The notes under the pieces: model-generated
Databases searched by the model: none
The model's input: only the letters and a program-made list of their open reading frames with translations
What the model was told of the DNA's origin: nothing
Made by a program: the position numbers and the translations under genes
Assembly (NCBI GenBank): GCA_025084515.1
Contig: JAJAGP010001350.1
Coordinates: 138,595 to 202,594 of the forward strand
Direction of reading: 5' to 3'
Source of the DNA: Ancistrus triradiatus
Taxonomy: Eukaryota > Chordata > Actinopteri > Siluriformes > Loricariidae
Length of the DNA stretch: 64,000 bases
Shown: piece by piece, positions 38,818 through 52,700 of the stretch
How positions within the stretch are numbered: position 1 is the stretch's first letter
How the letters are laid out: every line of letters begins with the position of its first letter

Positions 38818-38895
38818 AACGACAAAGACCACATTACAGAGTTCTAGGCCATTGCTGCTATTTGTAGGTAAAAGAATCCGTTTGATATTTACTTT

Positions 38896-38943
<48 letters not shown>

Positions 38944-41900
38944 AGAGTCTAAAGCTGTAGTTTAGAAAATTGTCTGTCTGTCTGGAACACAGCAATTAAC
39001 CCAGCATGCACACACACACACATAAAGCGTTCTCACTTCACATCACGTGCCGGCGTTCCAGGCCGGGCTAATTACGCGTGTGTTCAGGTGTTGAGTCGAC
39101 AAATGCAAAGTACACACCGGACGCTTTTCCGCTGCGTAGGCCTCGAGGCTTGTTTCTGCGTGCGCACGCGACTGGCTAAACCGTAGCTCCTCGAACCACC
39201 CGCGTTTCTTAATGCTGCAACAGTAATGTTATATAACACACACAGTATCAGGTCACTTTATTAGCTACGGCTTGCTGGACCCTGGTCAGACCCTGTTTTT
39301 GCGTTCAGCACTGAACAAGGTCCTGCGAACATTCCTCCGAGATTCTGGGCCGCATCGACACGATGGCGTCACGCAGTCGCCGCATATTTGGGGGCTGCGC
39401 ATGCACGATAAGTTATCCAGCTATGCTGGAAGGTGGTATAAGTCAGCGGATGATACGTCATCCTCATAAAGGGCTGCATACGGTCAGCAACAATACTCAG
39501 GTGGACTGTGGGGTTGCACCGACGCTCAGTTGGCGTTAAGGAGCCCAAAATGCACCAAGAAAATCCTGTACGCCATTACACCACCAACGCCAGCCCCTTC
39601 AACTTGTCGCATCGGATTCCAGTTCTTAGCTGGCGGGAAGGGCAATTGGCTGCTGTTGTAGTCCATCCGCTTTCTTTCGGATCGTTCCGGTTAAACCCCG
39701 TAGATGGCGCTGTGCGTGAAAAACCCAGTACACCAACAGCCATGCCACGTTCAAAGTCACTCCAATCACCTTTTTTACCCATTCGGATGCTCCGATTTGA
39801 TTCCGCAGCTAATCACGTTGATTAGATTATTAAATAAAGAGGCCGTCAAGTGCATGTTGTTGGTTTTGCGAAAGACTGACCTTTAGCTATAATTAGCTAG
39901 CTTCTACTTAAGGCCAAAAAAGCGCACGTCAAGTTTTGAAAAAGAGCACGCATCCTTCACCCCGAGTCCGAAAAATCAAGGTTAATTGGAGCCTATTCTA
40001 ATTCTGCATTAAAATCAGGCTGACCAATCAGAGCTCGGTTGCTAGGCGGAACAGCTCCTAAGAGCTTATAAGACGAGCAACACGCTGACTCTAAAAACAT
40101 GGATATTAAAGAAAAGATCTGGTGGAATTTAGCTGAAAGGCTGGAGAATGATGGTGGTAAAGCTCACAGTGACTGGATGGAACCGATTTCCATTTTGGTA
40201 GGAAAAAAACGCCTTTGGAGCGCGTCACGCGCTGGACAATGCGTTCACGAGTACGACTGAACTGCGTGTGTTTTGTTTAGCCGCATGCTAATGGTAGTAA
40301 TTAGCCTCCATAGTGACATAGCCGCTAGCAGTGCTGACTGAGGTCTTTCGGCAAAGGTTAATTGGGGAAGACAGAACGAAACGAGGCCTGTCAGCAAGTC
40401 TGCTAAAGCCGCGGGTTATTAAACTCCTGTCTGATCAGCGCCGAGTTCAGGAACTTTCGCAGAAACTGGTTTATTCTTTAAATCAGCTCTTTTTTTTTTT
40501 TTTTTTTTTTTTTGTGGCGTTTGCATTGACAGCGTTTGCCTTCACGGAAGCGTTTCGCGCCCCACAAGCAGACGAACCCTGAGCAGCAGGCGCGGGTCCA
40601 AAACAAAACCAACCCAAGAACAGCAACAAACGCGGCGCTAAGGAGAGAAACACAAAATAAAGCAGCAGCTTTGAGTCCAAACAGTAATGCAGCCTCCGAG
40701 CTGTGTGGTGTTCAGTAATAACACGGGAAGTCGGCATGATGAAAGTGAGCCGAGGCGGTGGTTTTCCATAACCCCTAACCCGGCGAGTTTGAAGGTTGTG
40801 GCGGCGTGAGGCGGAGCGGACGTGCCGTTTCATTTGCCTGTCCTGAGAAAGCGACTCCGTCACAAAAACACTTCGGACTGTGTTCAGGGTTTGTGTTTCT
40901 GTCAGGGTTTGTGTTGTTGTTGGGCTGGGATTTGTTCTGCTGCCAGTGTGTTGTGTTTTAAGGGTCTGTTTTTGCTCCCAGTGTGTCGATCAGAGGGTTT
41001 GTGCTCCTCTGTGGGTTTATGTTATATCATACGTCATGTGCTGAGGGATTTTGTGTTGCTCTGAGTGTGAGGGTTTGTGGTTGTGAGGATTTGTGTTGCT
41101 GTGAGGATTTGTGTTGCTGTGAGGGTTTGTGGTTGTGAGGATTTGTGTTGCTTTGAAGGTTTGTGGTTGATGTGAGGATTTGTGTTAGTGTGTGGGTTTG
41201 TGTTGCTGTGAGGGTTTGTGTTGCTGTGAGGATTTGTGGTTGTGAGGATTTGTGTTGCTGTGTGACTTTGTGGGTTTGTGTTGCTGTGAGAATTTGTGTT
41301 GCTGTGTGGCTTTGTGGGTTTGTGTTGCTGTGAGGATTTGTGTTGGTGTGTGGGTTTGTGGTTGTGAGGATTTGTGTTTATGTGAGGGTTTGTGGTTGTG
41401 AGGATTTGTGTTGCTTTGAAGATTTGTGGTTGTGAGGATTTGTGTTGCTGTGAGAATTTGTGTTGCTGTGAGGATTTGTGTTGCTGTAAGGGTTTGTGTT
41501 GCTGTGAGGGTTTGTGTTGCCGTGAGGATTTGTGTTGGTGTGAGGGTTTGAGTTGCTGTGAGGCTTTGTGTTGGTGTGTGTGGGTTTGGGGTTGTGAGAA
41601 TTTGTGTTTGTCTGTGAGGATTTGTGTTGCTGGTGGGGTTTGTGTTGCTGTGAGGATTTGTGTGCTGTAAGGGTTTGTAAGTGTTGCTGTGAGGGTTTGT
41701 GTTAGTGTGTGGGTTTGTGTTGGTGTGAGGGTTTGTGGTTGTGAGGATTTGTGTTGCTGTGAGGGTTTGTGTTGCTGTGAGGGTTTGTGGTTGTGAGGAT
41801 TTGTGTTGCTTTGATGGTTTGTGGTTGATGTGAGGATTTGTGTTAGTGTGTGGGTTTGTGTTGCTGTGAGGGTTTGTGTTGCTGTGAGGATTGTGTTGCT

Positions 41901-43251
41901 GTGAGAATTTGTGTTGCTGTGAGGGTTTGTGTTGCTGTGAGGATTTGTATTGGTGTGAGGGTTTGTGGTTGTGAGGATTTGTGTTGCTGTGTGGCTTTGT
42001 GGGTTTGTGTTGCTGTGAGGATTTGTGTTGCTTTGTGGCTTTGTGGGTTTGTGTTGCTGTGAGGATTTGTGTTGCTGTGTGTCTTTGTGGTTGTGAGGAC
42101 TTGATATAGTTGCAAATTTACAAATAATGCACATAGTCAGAGACCTGAGACCAGATTTGACCTGTAATTGAGATGGGTCTTAGCTTTTGAATTTTATTTT
42201 ACTGTGTTCCATTGAGTATATAAATAAAAAACATATTAATAATAACAAACATTGGATATTATGTGGTTTTACATTAGTAGTTCATTTTACACATAATTTG
42301 GCAATAAATTAAGCTACAAAAAATCTAAAGAGCCACTTGGGAGCGGAAAGAGCCGGCTCTTTTTAGTGAGCGAGTCAAAAGAACCTCTCTGAAAAGAGCC
42401 GAAATTCCCATCACTAATGTTTTTGTTTTGTTTCGAGGGCTGTATCAGCACCGGTCAGATCACTTTTGCAAAGCTTGCATGTTACACATGTTCCTACACT
42501 TGAGGACTTAAGCCGAACTTTCTTCTCTGCGTCGGTCATAATTTATTTAATTCTTAACGCTAACTTATTTTGAAGATTCCGCGTCCGCGCCGGCTCCGCC
42601 TCGCTCCGTTCGATCGCTCGTATTGTTTTTCCAGCGTGAAGTGCCGCAAGTAACGTAAGCGGATATGATAAGGCGGGGGACACAAATCATGTGACACAAC
42701 GAATCGATAATGAAATTCGTTGTCGACACTTTTAATAATCGATTATTATCGATATAGCCCTATACTGTACATTTCTGCCCCTTTAATGTTATTTGATTAT
42801 TTATTTTATGCATGTATGTAATATTGTTTTATTATATTCTTTTGTTTTTGCTTTAGTTTCAACTATTAAATAACTGTTATTTGTTAGATTTTTATCGCTG
42901 CATTTATTTATTTTATACATATGATATATTTTTTATTATGTTATTTTATTATTTTAGTTTTATTTATTGAATAACTATTGTTATTTTATTATTATAATGT
43001 TTTATTGTTTATTTTATACATTTATTATATATATTTTTCTTTTTTTAATTGTCATTTTCATTATTAAGTAACTGTTTTTTATATTATTTTTATTGGTATT
43101 GTTTTATTATTTTGATAGGTACACTGTACATTTCTATCCTTTTTAATATTATTATTAATTTAATCTTTATTTTAGTTTTAGTTATTAGTAACTATTAGTA
43201 GTATTAATTGTGGTTGGGTCAGAACCTGTCTTGCTTTGAGAGTTTGTGTTG

Positions 43252-43312
<61 letters not shown>

Positions 43313-43910
43313 TAAAAAAATGTTAACCCTGCTTGCACCACTAGAGAGCGCTATATATGCTATCATTTTACTAAATAATCTCCCTCTCTGTCTCTGCAGT
43401 GGTGTGCCCCCTGACATGTATAAATGGAGGAGTGTGTAGCAACCGTACACACTGCTTGTGCCCGCCGGGCTTCACTGGACGACTGTGCCAGCATCCTATC
43501 CGCACTCAGGCGTCCCGCGGCAACAAGCAGCCCGTCTACACACTGCAGGCCTGTACCGTCTCACTTGCTCTCGCTTCTCTTGCTTTAGCGTAGGATTATA
43601 GGGGATGAATAACAGGGTTCATTATCCGGTGGCACACCCAAACCCACTCTGCTGTAATGTTCCCTGTTCCCTGTGCCAGCTTGACTGGATATCACTATAT
43701 GATTGACTTAATGGCTGCATGATGTAATGATGTTATGGGTTAATGAGTGGGTGAAGAAGTGAGTAAATGAGTGCCGCCCCCTGCAGGCCATGCCGGACGG
43801 AGCAGGTCTGTCAGACTCGAGCGGGTCAGCCGGACGGCCAAAGCTCACCCAGACGCACTCGGTGTTCACGCTGCCACTGCCACAGGGCACCGGGCACCAC
43901 TCGTCTGAAG

Positions 43911-43947
<37 letters not shown>

Positions 43948-46045
43948 CCTCCTCCTTTGTTTGAAACCCTTTTCCCGTCTCCAGTGCACGTTAAGGTCCG
44001 GGTCCATCACACCTCAGACACCTCGGTGGTCATCCAACCTCTCGACCAATCGGAGGGCAAGTTTAACAAGGGCATACCCCGCCTCCCTCCACACACACAC
44101 AAGCCCAGAGGGCGGTGCTTTCAAGAGACCACGCCCAAACAAGCTGTGAGTGATACGTAACAGTATAAAAGAGGTAAAACTGATTAACATAGTAATGAGC
44201 CAATAACATCTCTCTCTCTCTCTCTCTCTCTCCCTCTCTTTCTCTCTCTCTCTCTCTGCAGTGTAGCAGTAACCCTCTGCCTGGTCTGACCAATCAGGAG
44301 GATTGCTGTGGCAGTGTGGGTAATTCCTGGAGCCAAAACAAATGCTACAAATGCCCCAAACTCCCCTGTAAGTCCTGAAATCCGTCCACCAGGCTCTGTA
44401 TTAGAGAGACATAAAATAGTGTTATATGAATAATTATATTATTTTACTACAGGTATGAAATTGCTGAATTATTTTATTGCCTACATTTTATCCATTTTGA
44501 TACTGTAGTGTTTCATTACTAAGAATATATATACATACAGTATATACAGTGGGGCAAAAAAGTATTTAGTCAGCCACTGATTGTGCAAGTTCTCCTACTT
44601 AGAAAGATGAGAGAGGTCTGTAATTTTCATCATAGCTACACTTCAACTATGAGAGACAAAATGAGAAAAACAAATCCAGGAAATCACATTGTAGGATTTT
44701 TAAAGAATTTTATTGTAAATTATGGTGGAAAATAAGTATTTGGTCAATAACAAAAGTTCAACTCAATACTTTGTAACATAACCTTTGTTGGCAATGACAG
44801 AGATCAAAACGTTTCCTGTAAGTCTTCACCAGGTTGGCACACACTGTAGCTGNNNNNNNNNNNNNNNNNNNNNNNNNNNNNNNNNNNNNNNNNNNNNNNN
44901 NNNNNNNNNNNNNNNNNNNNNNNNNNNNNNNNNNNNNNNNNNNNNNNNNNNNAACCCTGGACCTTCTGGTCCATAGTCCAGTATCTTAACCACTAGGCCA
45001 CCACAGTCCCACAGATGGGCCTGAACATGTGCTGGCTTAAGCAGGGGGGCATGCCTGGCACTGCAGGATCTGAGTCCTTCTCGGCGTTGTGTGTTACTGA
45101 TGATAGCCTTTGTTACTTTGGTCCCAGCTCTCTGCAGGTCATTCATAAGGTCCCTCCATGTAGTTCTGGGATTTTTGCTCACCGTTCTCATGATCATTTT
45201 GACCCACGGGATGAGGTCTTGTGTGGAGCCCCAGATCGAGGGAGATTATCAATGGTCTTGTATGTCTTCCATTTTCTTACAATTGGTCCCACAGTTGATT
45301 TATTCACAACAACTTGCTTGACTATTGAAGATTCACTCTTCCCAGCCTGCTGCAGGTCTACAATTTTCATCCTGGTGTCCTTCGACAGCTCTTTGGTCTT
45401 GGACATGGTTGAGTTTGGAGTCTGACTGTTTGAGGCTGTGGACAGGTGTCTTTTATACAGATAACAGGTGTCATTAATACAGGTAACGAGTGGAGGACAG
45501 AAGAGCTTCTTAAAGAATAAGTTACGGGTCTGTGAGAGCCAGAAGTCTTGCTTGTTTGTGGGTGACCCAATACTTATTTTCCACCATGATTTACAATTAA
45601 ATTCTTTAAAAATCCCACAATGGGATTTTCTGGATTTTTTTTCTCATTTTGTCTCTCATAGTTGAAGTGTAGCTATGATGAAAATTACAGACCTCTGATC
45701 TTGGCACATCTGTTCAGTTTCTGTTTTCCCTTTTGTTTTTTTATAATCCATCCTCTGCAGAGGAGAAACCTAGCATCTGATAAAACAAATTAGGAATTTG
45801 CAAACGTTATATAGACACACATAATTGCTCGTCGCTTTGTGACTTGGCTGCTCTCAGGGTAGCTGTTTGTAGATTTCAGGACGCGGCCCTGGAGAAATGT
45901 TCAGGGTTTGTTTTTTTTAATCCTGATAGTGGTTCTTTCTTCTCTTCACTCCCTTACTGCCAGATTTCTCTCTTTAAAGCCTGAGCAGACAATAGAGGCT
46001 CTGTGGTACATGCCAGGCTATTTTAGCTAAACCAGCTCGCTGTGT

Positions 46046-46095
<50 letters not shown>

Positions 46096-47319
46096 AAACG
46101 TGTGTCATAGTGGCTTCATTCTTTTTTCCGTCGCCACACCCTCGGCTTGAGGACAAAGGGGTGGATGGAGGCAGAAGTGCAGTAAGAACTGCCCCTCCCT
46201 CACTCTCATTATTTTTCTTTCTCTCGCAGCTTTCTCTCTCTTTCCTTCTCTCTCTTTAGTCAGTGTTGTTGCTGCACCGCTCTAGATTCCTGTGTTTGAT
46301 CCCCCTCTGTGTGTGGTTTGGCATGTTCTCCCCATGTCCTTGCTGGCTCCCCACAGGCCCACCTGAAGAGAAATATCATTTTCCATCTATTTAAAAGGCG
46401 GCACAGTGGAAAATCAGGAGCCCACTACCACAGATGATCTGGGTTCGAGTGATAGGGTGGCCTTGTGGGCACAATAGGTTTTATATATTATTATGTTGTT
46501 ATTATTCATTTTTTAATGAAATATTATTTAGATTCATATTTTTATTATGTTGTTATTTAAATGTAAAATTATATTTGTTTACATTATTCAGTAGTGTTGT
46601 TATTTTTATTTACATGTTTTATAGTTTAATTTTATGCAGCCCATTTTTTCTGTTTTATTTCCTTTATTTTCCCATTTTTTTAAATATATAAGTATGTTCA
46701 GGGAAGCAAAGTGAAACCTCCCCCGTTTGTCCCCCTCAGCCTGAATCATCTCCTCTCCAGACGTTTCTTCGTTTTCCTTTCCTTCTTTTTTGTTTGGATG
46801 AAAAGCGCTTTGAGCTGGAGAAACTTTTTTTTTTCCAAGTAAATTCTTCACATAACTTTGCTGGAGCTTCGGTTTCTTTTTCTTTTTTTTTCTTTTTTCT
46901 TTTTTCTTTAATTGGTTGTTTAGATGTTTGTTCATTTTTGTATTTTGTCTGTTGTAGTTCATTTAACCAGTTAAGCTCAGTTAGGGTTTCTTCTTTCTTG
47001 TTTCTTTTAATCAGTAAAATACATTTTCTTTCTCATCTTTTTTGGCCAGTGCAAAACATTGTATATACTGTAAATTCACTTTTCCTTCAACATTCATGGC
47101 TCTTTAGAGATGCCTGTTGACCTAAGTTATTTGAGGGTGCGTGGTTGGCGCAGAGGTCTAATACACCGCCACAGGGACCCGGGTTTGATTGGTGGACTCT
47201 GTGTGCGTGTCGGATTTAAATTCAAACCAAACCTCTCTGGTTTCTGTCAGTGTTTTGGGTTTTTTGTTAGATTTGAAGTCTGTTTGATGGGATGAGTTGT
47301 TACTTAATCCCTTCTTCTC

Positions 47320-47384
<65 letters not shown>

Positions 47385-47524
47385 TCCCGGCAAGACACAC
47401 ACGATAATCGAGGAATTTGGCTCAACTTGCCCGCAAGGTTACAAAAGACTGAACCGAACCCACTGCCAAGGTAACGATCCAGTTCAGCTTCACTGCTTAG
47501 TTTTAGTGTTCTGTTCTCGGATTA

Positions 47525-47579
<55 letters not shown>

Positions 47580-49069
47580 TGTGTGTGTGTGTGTGTATAT
47601 AGATATCAACGAGTGTATGATGCAGGGTGTTTGCCAGGAGGGCGAGTGTTTGAACACTCAGGGAAGTTTCCGCTGCACCTGCAAGCCTGGATATGAACTA
47701 AAAGACAGAACGCGCTGTGTTGGTAAAGAAAAGTAACGCAACACACACACAGTTACACAATTAGCACCAAATAAGCACTGACATTAACACAAAAAACACT
47801 TGTCTTAACGTACAAGGCACTCGCATTCAGACAAAGTGCACTCGCAATCACAAAAAACGTGCATTACCACACAACATGCTCACGTAACACAAAAGACTCT
47901 CATGTTCACACAAAACTCACTCACACACACAGAATGCACTTGCATAAAAAGAAAAACATGCCCAGAGTCACAAGACACTCACACAAACACAAATGCACTC
48001 GCAAGCAATTGCGTAACAAAACACGCTCACAGTAACACACAGTAAGACACTTGCAGACACACAAAAATGCACTTGCAAACACAAAATACACTCCAAACAC
48101 AAAAATGCACTCGCAAACACACGGAAATACACTTAAAACACACAAAAGTCACTCACAAACACACAAAATGCACTTGCATCTCAACATGATGTACTCGCAA
48201 ATACACAAAAGTGCACTTGCATAAATAACAAAACATGCTCACAGCCACAAAAGACACTCGCACAAACACAAAATGCACTCGCAAACACACAAAATGCACT
48301 TGCAAACACAAAATGCACTCGCAAGCACTTGCATAACACAAAACACGCTCACAGTAACAGAAGACACTCGCAGACACACAAAAATGCACTCCAAACACAC
48401 AAAAATGCACTTGCAAAGACACAGTGCACTCACAGATACACAGAAATGCACTTGCATAAAAAACAAAACATGCTCACAGCCACACAATGCACTCACAAAC
48501 ACAGAAAATGCACTTGCAGACACAAAAATGCACTCGCAGACACACAAAATGCTCTCACAAACACACAAAAATGCACTCGCAAACACAATGCACTTGCAAA
48601 CACAAAATGCACTCGCAAACAGAAAATGCACTCACAAAGACCCACAAATGCACTTTCATAAAAAACAAAATATGTTCACAGTCACAAAAGACACTCGCAC
48701 AAACACAAAAGACACTCACGCAAACACAAAATGCACTCGCAAACACGCAAAATACACTTGCTTAACACGAAACATGCTCACGGTCACAAAAGACACTCGT
48801 ACAAACACAAAAAGCACTTGCAAACACAAAAAAATGCACTCGCAAACACACAGAATGCACTCTTGTGTAACACAAAACACGCTCACAGTGACACAAGACA
48901 CTCACCCAAAATGCTCTCACAATCACTCAATGTACTTGCATTCACACAAAAAACACTTTACAATGCGGTGTAATCACAAAACACAGAGGACGGACAAAAA
49001 GACGAAATAGTCACACAAAGCACACACACCTACATTATTTTTATGTTTAACTCTGTCATGCCCCCCACC

Positions 49070-49105
<36 letters not shown>

Positions 49106-49726
49106 CTCAGTGTCCGTGATGGAGCATGGTCCGTGTTTCCGCGTGCTGACGGATTCGGGTCGCTGCGAGCACGCCCTCCAAACCAACCTGACCCGGGAGA
49201 CCTGCTGCTGCACCGTGGGTAAAGCCTGGGGCGCCAACTGCGAGAGATGCCCACAAGATGGCACCGGTGAATTACCCACTACAGAGAGTGTAACACAAGT
49301 GCAATGGAATCCCTACATAGTGCACCGCATGTATGAGATCGTAACGAAACGTGGAAGGGAAAAATCGTTTTAACAAAGTCAAAGCGCGTTTCGAGTTTAC
49401 GAATTTGCGAGCGCGAGAGTGAAAAATACAAGCTAATTTTCGGCTACTTTACGAAAGACTTAGGATTTAGAGATGTGAAGTAGTTATTTATTGTTTAGTA
49501 TTTTATTATATGCTTAAATGTAGCAAGTAACTACTGACTTTATTTTTAAATAAAAATATTTATATATTTTCAGAATTATGTACGTTTCTAAAAATAGTGA
49601 ATATATTTTATACATATATATTACAGCCTCCTTTAATAAGATCTGTCCTGCTGGGAAGGGAATGTCTGTGAAGCATTTCCATGGCACTGTGTCCATCATG
49701 ACCAGCATAGAGCACAGCCCTGGTGA

Positions 49727-49772
<46 letters not shown>

Positions 49773-52700
49773 AAGTTGTTTTTAAGAAATATGAATTTGC
49801 ACAGTTATTCCACAGAGCTGATTTCCTTTGTGTTTGGATTGTGTTACAGAGATCAGGCCGCCGGTAAGACACTCTTTTTCTTATTTGGATTTATTTCCTC
49901 TCCGGTAGCAGTTGTGAGTTGTAGAGCTCAGATTCAGGGGATAAAGGTTAGGCTGAAACCACCGGCGCGTTCCTTTAACAGCTCAGTGATCTAATTGTCA
50001 TCAACAGGAAGCGCCGGCGCAGGTGACCACGCCTGTGCAGCATTTACCCACCAGCACCCACGCGCCACGCATACCAGGTGACCGTACGCCGTCTTGCTCT
50101 TTATTGCATTTTTTTTGTTGGAAAAACTAAATTAAATGCTCTCGGTTTAGTGATCATTCCCAAACCGCCGAGCCGCCCCATAATCCGCATTCCTCCGGAG
50201 CGGGAGACGCTGGAGGAGGCGCAGACGCAGATCTCAGGTGAGTTAGAGAGCCACCTTTCTCTGTCATCAGCGGTACAGGGTCTCTTATGGCCGACGTTTA
50301 TGCCTATCAGTTTTTTTATATATTTATATAATACAGGATGGGTTGATTTTGTGAATAAAAAAGACATAATGAGTTTGGGGCCTTTGGTAGCATAGTGGTT
50401 AACGTTCTGGGCTATGGATCTGAAGTCCCAGGGTTCGAATCCTGCATTGAGCAAGATGCTTAACCCACAGTTTGGATTGTATCACTTGTAAGTCACTCTG
50501 GGGAAGAGTGTCTGCTAAATGCTGTAAAAATGTTACGTAAAGCCTGCAGAGACCAAACCTGAATATGAGTTGTGTGTTTTTTTGCGTTATAGCCGATGAC
50601 GAGTGTACGCTCAACCGGAAGATCTGCGGCCACGGAGAGTGTAAAAACACACCCACCGGATTTGCGTGTCACTGCGAGCCCGGTTACCGTCCTCACCCCC
50701 AGAGAAAGAGCTGTGTCGGTCAGCACACACACATACACAATTGTCTTGTAGTTACTGTACAATAAGTCACACAACTTCAGTTCTTCAGTGTGTGTGTTCA
50801 GTGTGTATGAAAGTTGTTTTGCTGACTTTTATTTTTAGCTTTAATACAGAGAATCATCTTACCAGAGCAGTGTGACCCTAAGCCCCTCCCCTTTCAACGA
50901 GAGACTTACAACGATCAAATAAAATCCATAATCTATATTAAATAAATACCGATCACTTCTTATTAAGCCAACAAATAGATTTTATCATTTTTAAAATTGA
51001 TTAAATGATATAATTATATATATAAATATAGAATTTGTTGTCAGTACTAAATTAAGCGTTTTCATTAATACAATTTTGCAAGTAAAATATTTTAACCAGT
51101 TAAAGAGATTACTTTTATCATTGCACAGTATTATATAATATTTTCATTAATCCAGCATTTTAATTAATGCAGTGTATCATTCTTTATAATTAAATAACAT
51201 ATTTAACCAATTAAAGAACTTACTTTGATCAGTAAAATAAAAATATTTTTAATAATTCAACATTTTATTTATTCAGTCGATCACGCAATTAATTAAATAA
51301 AAACATTTTAGCCCATTAAAGAAATTACTTTTATCATTAAAATAAAATATTTTTATTATTTCAACATTTTAACTAATTAAATGAATTTGAATTGTTTTAA
51401 AAATATTTTTATTAATTCAGCATTTTTGTTAATACAGTCTGTCAATCTGTATTAATTACATAAAAAACATTTTAAGCAATTAAAAAAATTAGTTTTATCA
51501 TTAAAATTAAAAAAAATTATTAATTCAACATTTTATGTAAACAGGCTATCCACTCTTAATAAAAAAAAAACATTTTAACTACTTAAATTAATTTGATCAT
51601 TTTAAAATAATTGTATTAATTCAGCATTTGTCTTAAGAGTCTATCACTCTTTATGAATTAAAATATTTTATCCAATTAAAGAAATTTCTTTTTTTATTAA
51701 AATAAAATATCTTTATTTATTCAACATTTTATTTATACAGTCTTATCATTCTTAATTTAAAAACATTATAACTAATTAAATTTAATTTAATCCTTTTTAA
51801 AATATTTTATTAACCAATTAAAAAACTTACTTTTATTATTAAAATAAAAAAAATTAATAAAAACTCTTAATTAAAAAAAACATTTTAACTAATTAAATTA
51901 ATTTGATCATTTTTTTGTATTAATTCAACATTTTTGTTAATAGTCTATTACTCTTTGTTAATTTAAATATTCGATCTAAATAAAGAAATGACTTTTTTAT
52001 TCAAATAGAATTCAACATTTTTATTAATACAGTTTATCACACTTTATTAATTATTTAAAACATTGAACCAATTAAAGAAAATACATTTATTGTTACAAAA
52101 TATTATAAAATATTATTTATTAATTCAACCTTTTTATTAATAAAGTTTATCATTTTTAATCAGTTAAATAAATTATTTTATCAATTAAATAAATAATTTT
52201 CACATCTAACTTTGCCGTCTTATTAAATTGTTTTTTCTTTTATTCTGCCCCGATTGACTCCAGAGCCATTTCTGTGACTTGGCACATCCTTAAGTGCACT
52301 TAAGTAATTAATTAAGTAGCTAAATTCACTTTTCAGTTAAGTGTAATTGTATGAAGGAACTCAATAATTTTAAGAAAATGTAGGCGGAATCTCAAGGAAA
52401 TAAATCCATTTCACTCTCTCTCTCTAGATGAGAACGAGTGTGACTGGGAGCCGTGTGGTCCGGGTCGGGGCACCTGCATCAACACCGTCGGTTCTTACCT
52501 GTGCAACTGTCACCCCGGCAACAGACCCATGATCCATAACGGGAAGCGCCGCTGCGTGGGTGAGCATTGCCTCGTTCATTCGTCCCAAACAGGGAGTTCC
52601 ATGGTTTTTGGAGCAGTCGATGAAGTGATTTCTGCTCTTTGCCGGTTGCAGATATAAACGAGTGCTCTAAGCCAGATATCTGTGGCTCCGACGGACACTG

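Larger units (their letters stand above)
44545..45696 (-). mobile_element. Tc1-like transposon in ltbp3 intron 5, truncated, with SINE and gap
   Basis: Same family as 15728-17275. The end CAGTGGGGCAAAAAAGTATT is at 44547, preceded by TA. The other end breaks off at about 45696, short of its terminal repeat. Minus-strand transposase start at 45406 (MSKTKELSKDTRMKIVDL). The middle is replaced by a SINE tail and 100 N. Confidence 0.85.

Noticed and set aside
41034..42134. 366-aa minus-strand open frame
   Set aside because: It lies wholly on the G/T minisatellite and reads as shuffled Gln/Thr/His/Asn repeats. It is open only because the unit lacks stop words on that strand.
43549..43593. Reading through exon 2 as the true protein end
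   Set aside because: It adds 14 residues unlike LTBP3 and then TAG, while exon 3 continues the family sequence in phase.
44785..45197. Frames crossing the N gap
   Set aside because: Unknown bases were translated; the sequence is Tc1 and SINE.
48273..49010. 245-aa plus-strand frame and several overlapping frames
   Set aside because: Products of the A/C-rich minisatellite of intron 7 in several frames; no domain, and it runs into the exon 8 upstream intron.
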